From: Nitrospiraceae bacterium
GTDB taxonomy: Bacteria; Nitrospirota; Nitrospiria; Nitrospirales; Nitrospiraceae
Reading direction: 5' to 3'
NCBI GenBank assembly: GCA_005800255.1
Contig: SYGW01000016.1
Coordinates: 1-49,019, forward strand
DNA length: 49,019 bases
Shown one piece after another: positions 26,405-34,828 of this stretch. The notes below the pieces were generated by a model. That model did no database searches. It worked only from the letters and a program-made list of their open reading frames with translations, and was not told the origin of the DNA. Positions within the stretch are counted from its first letter, which is position 1, and every line of letters begins with the position of its first letter. Made by a program: the position numbers and the translations under genes.

Positions 26405-28723
26405 ATGCGCTTGATCCAAGCCCCTCCCAACACGGAGCCTGAGACTCGGTTCGCCGATGTCATTGTCCCCCGGCATCTGGCAGGCCCCTTCACCTACCTC
26501 GTCCCCCTGTCACTCAGGCCGACGCTACGCATCGGCCATCGCGTGCTTGTGCCCTTCGGTCGATCGATGCTCCAAGGCGCGGTCGTCGCGCTGCCCCCTC
26601 TGCTGCCCCATGGCCTGAACCCCGCGCGTCTCAAAGAAATTCACTCGTTGCTCCCGGAAGGGACCGCAACCGATGTGCCGTCCGACCTGTTCCAACTCTC
26701 CCGGCAGGTGGCCGAGCACTATGTCGCGCCATGGGGGCAATGTCTCAGATTGGTGCTGCCTCCCACAACCAAGCCACAAAAGCCGATCAGCCACTATCAA
26801 CTGACGGAGCAAGGGAGGGCCGCAGTTGCAGCGCGAGAACCCTGCTCGGCGAAGGAACGAGCCCTGCTCGTCAAACTAAGTAAAACACCTTGGCTTCGCA
26901 CGTCTTCCCGACGCTCCGGTCTTGCCGACTTATTGCAGGCCTTCACCGTTCGTGGATGGGTGCGGGAAGTTCGAGATCTGCCCGCTGCTCCGACAGCGCC
27001 GCTCGCCCAGCCGTCCGCACAATTGCGCCTAGCTCATGCCGACCAGGCCGCGCCGCTCCTTCCCGACCCAACCCTCTCATGGGCTGAGCCACTCTTTGAG
27101 ACATTGAACAATCCTGGCCCTACCCGGGTTCTCGTGCAGGCTCCCTGGGCCGATCGGTTGAAGCTGTTACAACGGACCGTTCGCCTGGTACTCGATCGCG
27201 GGCAAACGATCCTGATCCTCGTGGGCGAAGCAGAACGGGCCCAATGGGTGGCGGACTTGCTCCGTGATAAGGCACACGCCATTGCCCCAGCCTGTGTCCA
27301 TAGCGGACTGTCGGACCAGGCAAAAATCGAGCTCTGGGATCAGATCCATCAGCAGGTCATTCGGATTGTCGTGGGAACCAGATCGGCCATCTTTCTCCCA
27401 TTGACTGCTCTCGGAGCGATTTGGGTCGAGGGAGAAGAAGATGCCGCGCTCAAAGAAGCCCAGGAACCCCGCTACCATGCAAGGGACGTGGCTTGGCTGA
27501 GGGCGCAAACTGAAAAGACGGTACTGGTCCTGAGTTCGTCCCATCCCTCCCTCGAAACCAGAGCGGCAGTGGGCCAGGGCGGACTCGTCATCCACAAATC
27601 CGTACTCTCCGATACGCGGCCCGCCATACAAGTCGTGGATCTCCGCCAGCAGGGATACGGCACGGTACTGAGCCGTCCGCTTATTCAAGCCATCCAACAA
27701 ACGATCAGCCGCAAGGCCGGCGTCATCCTGTTTCTCAACCGAAAGGGCTATGCCGGTGCCCTCGTCTGTCGCGACTGCGGCCAAGTGCCCCGCTGTCCCA
27801 CCTGCCGTGTGGCGCTGATGTATTCTCGACAGACGGATCGACTCCTCTGCTCCTATTGCGGAGGCAAATCGTCCGTCCCAGATACTTGCAGCGCCTGCAC
27901 CGGCCCCCGCATGCAATGGATCGGAGAGGGCACAGAGCGGGTGGAAGAGGAGGCCAAACGCTTGTTCCCCCACGCAGCCGTGATCCGGCTCGATGGAGAT
28001 ACAATGAAGAAACCGGCGGAGGCTGAGTCCCTCTGGCAAAAGGTCGACCGAGGAGCATGGGATATCATCGTCGGCACGCAACTATTATTGCGACGCAAGC
28101 CGCTTCCGGCCATGGGCCTCGTCGGGGTGGTGCAAGCGGACGCGGGGCTCAGCGTGCCGGATTTCCGATCAGCCGAACGCACCTATCACACATTACTCGA
28201 TGCCGGAGCACTCGCCGGTCCGGCAGGGGCCGGAGGCCAGGTCATCGTACAAACCTCCCTGACTGCTCACCATGCGATTCAAGCCATCGCACAGGGTAAC
28301 GAATCCCTCTTCCTCTCGGAGGAGCTGTCCCATCGAGCATCGCTAGGCTATCCGCCCTCGGTCCATCTGATCGCCCTCCTCGTCTCGGGAACCGATGGGA
28401 ACATGGTCCACGACGCGGCCACAGCCTGGGTCGCTCGACTCACCGCCTGCGCAACATCCTCTCTGGCAGACTGGACAACCACAACCAAGGCCCCTTTGAT
28501 GGATCCAGGGCTGGGCAAGCCAGGCCCTCTCACAATTCTCGGGCCAGTCCCCTCTCCCGTGGCCAAACTCCGGGGCCGCTATCGATGGCAAATTCTCGTG
28601 AAATCGCTCGAACGGGACGCAGGGCTTGCAGCGGTGCGGACCACGGTTAAGGACATGGAACGGACCCACCATCGCCGGTCCATTAAATTCGATATCGATG
28701 TCGACCCGATCGAGATGTGGTAG
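26405..28723 (+). CDS. priA: primosomal protein N' (PriA) with degenerate helicase motifs
   Basis: Restarts collapsed replication forks. The 772-residue protein has the N-terminal 3'-DNA-binding domain (~15-120) and the zinc-binding insertion (CRDCGQVPRCPTC ... CSYCGG ... CSAC). The C-terminal part contains GEGTERVEEEAKRLFP and VQADAGLSVPDFRSAERTYH, all PriA hallmarks. The Walker A site, usually GVTGSGKTE, reads VQAPWADRLK (about 244-253). The DEEH box, usually VDEEHD, reads VEGEEDAALK (about 341-350), although the following EPRYHARD block is intact. Helicase activity is therefore unlikely, as in actinobacterial PriA-like proteins; fork binding and DnaB loading could remain. Confidence 0.92.
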   Translation: MRLIQAPPNTEPETRFADVIVPRHLAGPFTYLVPLSLRPTLRIGHRVLVPFGRSMLQGAVVALPPLLPHGLNPARLKEIHSLLPEGTATDVPSDLFQLSRQVAEHYVAPWGQCLRLVLPPTTKPQKPISHYQLTEQGRAAVAAREPCSAKERALLVKLSKTPWLRTSSRRSGLADLLQAFTVRGWVREVRDLPAAPTAPLAQPSAQLRLAHADQAAPLLPDPTLSWAEPLFETLNNPGPTRVLVQAPWADRLKLLQRTVRLVLDRGQTILILVGEAERAQWVADLLRDKAHAIAPACVHSGLSDQAKIELWDQIHQQVIRIVVGTRSAIFLPLTALGAIWVEGEEDAALKEAQEPRYHARDVAWLRAQTEKTVLVLSSSHPSLETRAAVGQGGLVIHKSVLSDTRPAIQVVDLRQQGYGTVLSRPLIQAIQQTISRKAGVILFLNRKGYAGALVCRDCGQVPRCPTCRVALMYSRQTDRLLCSYCGGKSSVPDTCSACTGPRMQWIGEGTERVEEEAKRLFPHAAVIRLDGDTMKKPAEAESLWQKVDRGAWDIIVGTQLLLRRKPLPAMGLVGVVQADAGLSVPDFRSAERTYHTLLDAGALAGPAGAGGQVIVQTSLTAHHAIQAIAQGNESLFLSEELSHRASLGYPPSVHLIALLVSGTDGNMVHDAATAWVARLTACATSSLADWTTTTKAPLMDPGLGKPGPLTILGPVPSPVAKLRGRYRWQILVKSLERDAGLAAVRTTVKDMERTHHRRSIKFDIDVDPIEMW

Positions 28724-28726
28724 CCG

Positions 28727-29170
28727 CTATCGATTCTTGCGGGAACGGGCGAGTTGGGGCGCAGGCGGCAAACTGCCCGGCGCTTCCGATGACGGAACAG
28801 GGGTTGGCCGACTGGCTCGCTTAAAGAGCCCGCAGGAAAACGTGATCCAAAAGACCGCCGAAAAAATTCCGGTCAGCACAGCGGAGAGGATTGCCCCCAT
28901 CTGGTCGTCAGTCGGCTCCGTCGTGATCGAGCGAACTTGCACCATCGTCATAATCGGCCAGGCCAAACTCTCCAGGCCCACCAGCAAAGTGGCCCAAGCC
29001 CAAACTAGGCTGATCGTGCGGCCCTGCCAGAGCAACAGTCCAGCTGCGGCCCCTGCGACGAGTACGATTCCCCAGGGTGAAAACGAATCCCAGGCCAGCC
29101 AGGCGCCCGCCGCCACGACGAGACTGCCCAAGAACGCATTAAGTTGAGGGCTCCACCAGCTAGCAACCAT
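28727..29170 (-). CDS. membrane protein of unknown function
   Basis: A 147-residue protein with about four membrane segments (roughly 10-28, 33-48, 53-75 and 92-113) and a basic, Pro-rich cytoplasmic-type tail (RASRPTPVPSSEAPGSLPP). I do not recognise a family. Convergent with priA, stops 3 bp apart. Confidence 0.7.
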   Translation of the reverse strand: MVASWWSPQLNAFLGSLVVAAGAWLAWDSFSPWGIVLVAGAAAGLLLWQGRTISLVWAWATLLVGLESLAWPIMTMVQVRSITTEPTDDQMGAILSAVLTGIFSAVFWITFSCGLFKRASRPTPVPSSEAPGSLPPAPQLARSRKNR

Positions 29171-29547
29171 ACGAAACGCTCCCCCCCTTGAGAAAAGATT
29201 AGTGTGCGTTCTAACAGCGTGGTTGTCAATGGAGAGAGGGACAAGGGAAAATAACGCTAGATCTGCACTGTTACAGGGACTGCGTCACGGAGCGCCTTCA
29301 TCTCGAGAAGTCGCCCAATGGAGACCGTGCGCGTCAAAGCGTGACGGCAACACTGGAGGAAGTAAAGCCTGGGAGGGAATCGCGGAATCAAAACTTTATT
29401 GCAGTTGCAAATCATGGTGAGGCCTTGATAGCCTCGCTACCATTTCTACGGTATCCTAACGGCGAGCAAGACGAAGATGAACTTGAATCGGCGAAATGTA
29501 ACGGATGATGTCGCCCACGTATCGCTCTATTTCAGAGAGGTCCTTTA
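29171..29547. other. intergenic upstream of the exported cluster
   Basis: 377 bp. No gene, tRNA or strong hairpin seen. Probably holds the promoter of the dsbA-like gene, but no clear -35/-10 pair with normal spacing was found. Confidence 0.4.
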
Positions 29548-30351
29548 ATGTCAACAGAAACTGGGCGGACTTCACAATTCGGCTGGTGGCAAATCGTTGC
29601 GCTCATCGGCCTCGCAACCACCACGACGGCTTGCGCCATGGCCCAGCCGCCCGTGCCTTCGACCGATCCGGCATTCCGGCACACTGTCGAACAGACCATT
29701 GACCAATATCTCGCATCGCATCCGGAGATCGTAGAGCGCGCACTGAAGACGCTCGAAGCCAAACGACAGGCAGAAGAACGCGACCGAATTACGGCATCGG
29801 TCTCAAGGCAGCAGGAGGACTTGCTGCACGATCCCTCCTCACCGGTGAGCGGCAATCCGGCCGGAACGGTCACGGTTGTGGAGTTCTTCGACTATCGGTG
29901 CCGATATTGCAAACAGGCGGCTGATGCTGTCACCAAGTTGCAGCAGGACGTCCCGAACGTGCGCATCGTTTATAAGGACTTCCCTATTTTGGGTGACGCG
30001 TCTGACTTAGCTTCCAGGGCCGCGCTGGCCTCTCGGAGGCAGGGCCGTCACCAAGCCTTCCACGAAGCGTTGCTCGCAACCCCAGCCGAGTTAACCCAGG
30101 ACGAAGTCCTGCGAATCGCGCGGCACGTCGGTCTCGACGCAACGCAGCTGTTGACGGACATGACCAATCCGGAATGGACCCTGGCCATCGAGCGCAACCG
30201 GAACCTGGCCACGGCGCTCGGCATCGCCGGCACACCGGCCTTTGTCGTCGGAACCAATGTCTATCCCGGCGTGCTAGACCTCATGACCTTGAAAAATCTG
30301 GTCGAAGGGCAGGCCTTCCAGGGGAAGGCCGCCGCCACGTTACCGCAGTGA
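29548..30351 (+). CDS. exported DsbA/Com1-like thiol-disulfide oxidoreductase
   Basis: A 267-residue protein. Hydrophobic segment ~15-30 ending TTTTACAMA is a signal peptide, possibly of lipoprotein type. A helical N-terminal extension (~40-95: FRHTVEQTIDQYLASHPEIV) is like that of ScsC/Com1-type proteins. The thioredoxin-fold DsbA domain follows, with active site C118-R-Y-C121 (FFDYRCRYCKQ) and the cis-proline loop GIAGTPAFVVG. It likely forms or shuffles disulfides in exported proteins. It is the first gene of a same-strand set whose third product has 22 cysteines, suggesting a dedicated substrate (inference). Confidence 0.88.
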   Translation: MSTETGRTSQFGWWQIVALIGLATTTTACAMAQPPVPSTDPAFRHTVEQTIDQYLASHPEIVERALKTLEAKRQAEERDRITASVSRQQEDLLHDPSSPVSGNPAGTVTVVEFFDYRCRYCKQAADAVTKLQQDVPNVRIVYKDFPILGDASDLASRAALASRRQGRHQAFHEALLATPAELTQDEVLRIARHVGLDATQLLTDMTNPEWTLAIERNRNLATALGIAGTPAFVVGTNVYPGVLDLMTLKNLVEGQAFQGKAAATLPQ

Positions 30352-30383
30352 GTCGTGCGCAACTTTCAACGGAAGGCGTACCT

Positions 30384-31061
30384 ATGCAGCAGAGGGTTGC
30401 AGATGGCGTTGAATCGCGTCGCAAAACGGACGCGCTGGCTTGGCTGACTGGTTTCGTGCTCCTCGTCGGCACCGGCGGATGCCTGTCGCTCCCGCAGGAA
30501 CCGAGGAAGGATACGCTGTTCGACCGCGATGGCATCGACGCCATTTTGGCCGCCTCAGATCGTCGGGTCATGATAATAAAAGACCACGCCTCGACGGAGC
30601 GCGTATGTCTAGCGCCCGGCCCCGACTATTCTGTCACCTCCAGCCGAGGCGTCGATGTGGGGGTGGGCGGGGGTTTGCCGGCCGGACCCAAGCAGGCAGA
30701 ACATTTCGGCGGCGACGTGTCGCGCGGCGCACTCTCACTGGGCGGTCGGAATCCCGGCGTCCTCATTGCCAGAGAGCTGATGTACCGTGCTTGCGAGTTG
30801 TCGATGAACTTGAACGCCGACGCAGCAACCACGATCAAGATTTACATCCGCAGTCTTGAAACCATTGAAAAGATCGCCCCATCAGAAACAGGGAGTGGAT
30901 CAGCCTCGGTGGCGGCCATGCCAGCCGACGCACGCCTGCAACCGCCGCCTGTCAGCCCCCCTGGTCAGCCGACCAGTCCTGGTGGCTTCCCGTCGGACAG
31001 TTTTGGAATACCCGGAACACCTCCGGCGCAGCCGGGAGGACCTTCTACACCGACGCCATAA
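30384..31061 (+). CDS. putative lipoprotein with Gly/Pro-rich segments, unknown
   Basis: A 225-residue protein, start ATG with GGAAGG upstream. The N-terminal hydrophobic stretch ends VGTGGC (Cys33), a possible lipobox. The central part (CLAPGPDYSVTS; ELMYRACELSMNLNADAATT) contains conserved-looking cysteines. A low-complexity Pro/Gly/Ser tail covers the last ~60 residues. I cannot assign a family. It lies 32 bp after the DsbA-like gene and 29 bp before the Cys-rich gene. Confidence 0.72.
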   Translation: MQQRVADGVESRRKTDALAWLTGFVLLVGTGGCLSLPQEPRKDTLFDRDGIDAILAASDRRVMIIKDHASTERVCLAPGPDYSVTSSRGVDVGVGGGLPAGPKQAEHFGGDVSRGALSLGGRNPGVLIARELMYRACELSMNLNADAATTIKIYIRSLETIEKIAPSETGSGSASVAAMPADARLQPPPVSPPGQPTSPGGFPSDSFGIPGTPPAQPGGPSTPTP

Positions 31062-31090
31062 GATACAGGACTCAACTTTAGGAGGAATCG

Positions 31091-32305
31091 ATGAAGCATT
31101 TCATTTCGCTCGTCTACGTGGCCGCGGTCTTAGCCTTCGCCGTACCCGCGACATCGGCAGAGACTGCACCTCCGCCTCCCTTAAATGAATCGGACACCAC
31201 GCTAGTGATCAACTGGATCGCTCGTCAGGTGGCTGACGCGCGCCAAGACTACTGTTACCGACAGTCTTATGGCCGTGGGGTCGGCGGACCGGTAAGCACC
31301 TGCCACGAGAACGAGGACAAGAATGGTGCACTCTGTTACCCCAAATGCCGAGACGGCTTCCACGGCGTGGGGCCCGTCTGCTGGGAAGGGTGCCCAGACG
31401 GCTATACGGACACGGGCGCCCTCTGCACACGGCCCGCGGCCTCGGAACACATTACCGTGAAACCTTCGAACTGCTCGCCAGGCTTCCACAACACAGGGAT
31501 CTCCTGTTACAACCCCAAGAAGTTTGAAACAAAGCCCATTTCCCACTCCGACTGCGAAGCGGGTCTTCATCGGATAGGCGCGTTCTGCTACAGCGACTGT
31601 CGGCCCGGCTTCACCAACACGGGCGTCACCTGCTATCGCGGTCCCGACACCATTGCCAAGAAAACCTATGGTCGCACCGCCGGCACTCCGATGCACTGCA
31701 AGCCCGGCACAGACGAGGATGCCGCCCTGTGCTACCCGTACTGCCGAGAAGGCTTTCACGGCGTGGGGCCCGTCTGCTGGGAGAGGTGCCCAAGTGGCCG
31801 CAAAGACTGCGGGGCCGGCTGCGCGACCAGCACGAAGGCCTGCCTCAGCGACACGGCCAGCATGGTCATCGCCCCCGTAATGCTCGCGTGGAACATCGCC
31901 ACATTCGGCTCCACCTCGGAGCTGACAGGGGTATACAAGGACATCGTTGACACGCTTAACAGCGCGGCTAGCGCGTACAACAAAGCGAACGCTGGGTATC
32001 AAGTCGCTAAGACTGTAGACCTGTGGGTCACGGATGCTACGGCGCATTTTGAGCAGCTGACGACTCCGGCCGTAAAAAAAGAACTGGAGGCAAGGTTCCA
32101 CGGCGACGCACTGACCTGGATCGAGCGCGGGTACGCTATCAATCACCTGCACCTGATGCTGACGCGGGATCTTAACGACACCGCCCTCAACGGACTCCGT
32201 GCGGTTGCTGGATACGACCCGACCGGTATCGCGAGCGTCCTCGCGGCCTTCGCGAAGCCCACGTGCTCTTCCGCAGATCCCTTTCCGAACGTGACGGTGC
32301 GCTAA
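31091..32305 (+). CDS. exported Cys-rich repeat protein
   Basis: A 404-residue protein with a cleavable signal peptide (about 1-23, ends ATSA). Residues ~55-265 contain 21 of its 22 cysteines in repeats of the form C-x-x-G-(F/Y/L)-x-x-x-G-x-x-C, resembling small disulfide-rich modules of eukaryotic secreted proteins. One block, ALCYPxCRxGFHGVGPVCWE, occurs twice. The C-terminal ~135 residues are Cys-poor and helical, with one late cysteine. I recognise no enzyme motif. AGGAGG lies 7 bases before the start. The adjacent DsbA-like oxidase and chagasin-type inhibitor suggest that the product is folded, and perhaps protected, outside the cytoplasm. Confidence 0.8.
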   Translation: MKHFISLVYVAAVLAFAVPATSAETAPPPPLNESDTTLVINWIARQVADARQDYCYRQSYGRGVGGPVSTCHENEDKNGALCYPKCRDGFHGVGPVCWEGCPDGYTDTGALCTRPAASEHITVKPSNCSPGFHNTGISCYNPKKFETKPISHSDCEAGLHRIGAFCYSDCRPGFTNTGVTCYRGPDTIAKKTYGRTAGTPMHCKPGTDEDAALCYPYCREGFHGVGPVCWERCPSGRKDCGAGCATSTKACLSDTASMVIAPVMLAWNIATFGSTSELTGVYKDIVDTLNSAASAYNKANAGYQVAKTVDLWVTDATAHFEQLTTPAVKKELEARFHGDALTWIERGYAINHLHLMLTRDLNDTALNGLRAVAGYDPTGIASVLAAFAKPTCSSADPFPNVTVR

Positions 32306-32319
32306 GGACGACACGGGCG

Positions 32320-32724
32320 ATGCGTTCCGGCCTTTCATCCTGCATCGCCCGCGCCGTCCTTGCGGCGCTACTGGCCTCGGGCGGGGCTTGCGTCTTTAGT
32401 CAGGAACACCGACTGACCGCCGCCGACCACGGCCAGACCGTTGACGTGGCGGTGAACGACACCATCCTGCTCGTGCTGCCGGAGAATCCGACGACGGGAC
32501 ATGTCTGGGCTCTGGACAATTCAGACGCAACGCCCATAACGATCCTCTCCTCTGAACTGACCCGCACCCACCCCAACCGGATGGGTGCGCCAGGCGTCCG
32601 CACGCTACGCCTGAAGCCCACCAAAGTCGGCACGGCGCACGTGCAACTCAAGTGCTGGCGTCCGTGGGAGGGAGACGCGTCGGTGATTGAACGATTCGAA
32701 TTGACCGCACAGGTAAAAGATTAA
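32320..32724 (+). CDS. chagasin-type (I42) cysteine peptidase inhibitor
   Basis: A 134-residue exported protein. The N-terminal signal (IARAVLAALLASGGAC) is followed by the inhibitor domain. The three loops that block papain-like peptidases are visible: NPTTGHVW (loop BC), the Gly-rich RMGAPGVRTLRL (loop DE region), and LKCWRPWEGDA (loop FG, RPWE). Bacterial members sit in the periplasm or are secreted. It starts 14 bases after the Cys-rich gene, so it is probably in the same transcript. The target protease is not in the window. Confidence 0.88.
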   Translation: MRSGLSSCIARAVLAALLASGGACVFSQEHRLTAADHGQTVDVAVNDTILLVLPENPTTGHVWALDNSDATPITILSSELTRTHPNRMGAPGVRTLRLKPTKVGTAHVQLKCWRPWEGDASVIERFELTAQVKD

Positions 32725-33118
32725 CTATGCCCCTCCAAACTTCTTTGACTGTGGCTACGGCCGCTGCCATCTCCTTTGGTCTTTCGTGGTCGTCGCAGAC
32801 GTTTCATCACCCCCCTCGTGCGAACAAAAATGCCAGTTGGAAGAAGGGTCCGTATTCCTGCGCAGCTTGTCTGGACTGATCAAACTCGGTAGAATAATGC
32901 AGTGTGAGACCGTTACAGGAAAGAGCTTTGCAATAATAAATAGCGTTTGGAAATTTTGATGGGTGCACTGCTTGAGATTTGGGACGCCCAACAAAACAGC
33001 CATCCGACTACCGACCTCTTGATACACCATCGTCTCGCTGCCCTTTCACCTTGCCAGGCTTTCTGGTGCAGGGTGTTGGACGCTCAAACCCCTGTCCTTA
33101 ATCTGAATGGAACCGTAG
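32725..33118. other. intergenic, nothing recognised
   Basis: 394 bp, lower in GC than its neighbours. One minus-strand open frame of 91 codons has no recognisable features and is not called. No convincing terminator after the inhibitor gene. Confidence 0.4.
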
Positions 33119-33889
33119 ATGAGCCTATTCAAAAAGATGTCGCTGTTTTGGGCCTTGTTTTCGGTGGCATTTTTTCTCCTGCGTGCCGCAGATCCATTTT
33201 ACGGCAAGATTCTTATGGAGGAGATCAGCGACTTAGGCGGCATCACCGATCTCTATGCAACGGTCGGCACCATTTTCAGCGTCCTAGCCGGCTTCGTCAT
33301 CCAGAACCGGTGGAATCGATGGACTAGCCTAGAACTGGCGGTGATGGGGGAGGTCGGCGCGCTGGGGGAGTTCTGGGCTTGGTCGAGACGTTGTCCTGAG
33401 CCCATCAGAACGACGATCATCAAGGCCCTCCAGGATTACCTGCTCGTCACGATCCGAGAAGGATGGGGGCGGCCAGCTGGAGAAGACGAGAGCGACGAGG
33501 AAGAAGCGGCGCTGGATGCCCTTCGGAGCGGGGCTCTGGATACCCAGATCGATCCGGCATGCGATGCTTCGGCTTTCGCACTCTTCCGAGACATTCTAGC
33601 CCACCGAGCGAACCGCCAACAGACCATGCGGCCCATGCCGGAGAGCCTCCGGCAGGTACTGGCCTTCGCCAATATACTAGTCATTGGCTTGGCGCTCTTC
33701 ATCGGAGTGAAAAACTTCTGGCTGGATTATCTCTTCACGATGAGCATCGGACTCCTAGGGTACCTGCTCTATCTGGTCATAGACGATCTCAACAACCCTA
33801 CGACGCCCGGCATCTGGCACATCACTCCAGAAGGCTACCGTCGGCTTCTCCGCAAACTCCAGCAGGACCGCCCTGAAGCCCAGGGATGA
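33119..33889 (+). CDS. DUF4239 (bestrophin-like) membrane protein
   Basis: A 256-residue protein resembling DUF4239. An N-terminal hydrophobic segment (~8-22) and a second segment around 45-62 (GTIFSVLAGFVIQNRW) come first. A long helical domain with an acidic stretch (EDESDEEEAALD, ~120-132) follows, then two membrane segments near 183-220. The family is widespread and uncharacterised. Only a weak ribosome-binding site precedes the ATG. Confidence 0.75.
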   Translation: MSLFKKMSLFWALFSVAFFLLRAADPFYGKILMEEISDLGGITDLYATVGTIFSVLAGFVIQNRWNRWTSLELAVMGEVGALGEFWAWSRRCPEPIRTTIIKALQDYLLVTIREGWGRPAGEDESDEEEAALDALRSGALDTQIDPACDASAFALFRDILAHRANRQQTMRPMPESLRQVLAFANILVIGLALFIGVKNFWLDYLFTMSIGLLGYLLYLVIDDLNNPTTPGIWHITPEGYRRLLRKLQQDRPEAQG

Positions 33890-34347
33890 ACCGGCTCATC
33901 CCTGCGTATCAGATCTCTATCACGCAAGGTCCTCGATGCGTTCATAGTGCAGGGAGATGATCGGCGTCAAAGTCCCACAATTGGCTGTCAACAAGAAGGC
34001 ATCCGCTCCTTCCAATAGATGGAATAGGAGGAACACTGCTGCAGCCTTTTCAAATCTCAGCGTCACTTTCCTAGATATGACGCAGTTAGTTTCGGCTCGC
34101 TTTGTCGTAAATCCTCCCCCCGTTGCCTGTCTTTCAGGCACCTATTTAACACCTGTCAGTACACGAGGCCTCGCTCACTTGATCTACCTATAAACCCTCA
34201 TGCCAGCCGAGAAGACAGGTATCCTATAGGCTGTGAAGCGATCGGGGGAAGAAACGATTACACCCTTGGTGGTTACTGGCGTTACTACCGGCCCTCGGCA
34301 CCGGAGACGATTGAACCGCAGCTAAAGTGTGCCTGACCAACCGTTAG
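33890..34347. other. intergenic, possible decayed DNA
   Basis: 458 bp between the DUF4239 gene and the recombinase remnant. No intact gene; I could not recognise further recombinase residues in any frame. Confidence 0.4.
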
Positions 34348-34596
34348 GGTGGGACAACAACTGGGGGCCGGTCACTCAGCTACCGGACCATACAGGCAGT
34401 CTGTAAGGCGGCCCGGGCTAAGAACTTTGTGTTTCATGACCTGCGGCACTGTGCCGTGACCAACCGGGCGAACGCCGAGGTGGATATTGAGACGATCATG
34501 AAGAGCGTCGACCATTCCTCGATGGAGATGTTTCTGCGCGATCGCAAGGTCAAAACAGAGAAGCTCGACGCGACCATGGATACGTGCAACATCTAA
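34348..34596 (+). pseudogene. tyrosine recombinase (phage-type integrase) C-terminal remnant
   Basis: An open stretch with no start codon of its own, beginning after an in-frame TAG at 34345. It encodes the end of an integrase: FVFHDLRHCAVTNR is the HxLRH box, and DHSSMEMFLRDRK is the HSS-x-M-x-x-RY box. The catalytic tyrosine of the last box (normally RY) is replaced by Asp (RD), and the N-terminal core with the first Arg is gone. Inactive on both counts. It ends 60 bases before the 3' end of tRNA-Leu(GAG), a normal integration target, so it is likely the relic of an element inserted there. Confidence 0.82.
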
Positions 34597-34656
34597 TCTA
34601 ACACGGCCGCGCTTGAGGTCAGATCAGTCGCTGGGAATCCAGTCAGAGAGGAGAGT

Positions 34657-34740
34657 TGGTGCCGAAGGCGGGACTTGAACCCGCACGGCTTGCGCCACAC
34701 GCCCCTCAAACGTGCGTGTCTGCCATTTCACCACTTCGGC
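34657..34740 (-). tRNA. tRNA-Leu (anticodon GAG)
   Basis: An 84-base class II tRNA with encoded CCA. Acceptor GCCGAAG/CTTCGGC, anticodon stem CACGT/GCGTG with loop TTGAGGG (anticodon GAG), long variable arm, T stem GCGGG/CCCGC. Reads CUC/CUU. Its 3' end faces the recombinase remnant. Confidence 0.97.
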
Positions 34741-34773
34741 ATTAGGAGATCACTCAAGCGACGAGGGAGAGGC

Positions 34774-34803
34774 ATTATAGAAGTGGGGCGAAATCCTTGT
34801 CAA
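34774..34803 (-). promoter_or_regulatory. consensus sigma70-type promoter of tRNA-Leu(GAG)
   Basis: On the minus strand, TTGACA (34803-34798), an 18-base spacer and TATAAT (34779-34774). Both boxes are perfect. Expected start about 28 bases before the tRNA. Confidence 0.8.
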
Positions 34804-34828
34804 TCAACAGAGTGTCCGGTAGAATCGA

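Noticed and set aside
32755..33030. 91-codon minus-strand open frame
   Set aside because: No ribosome-binding site, no recognisable domain, unlikely composition; in a gap that otherwise looks non-coding.
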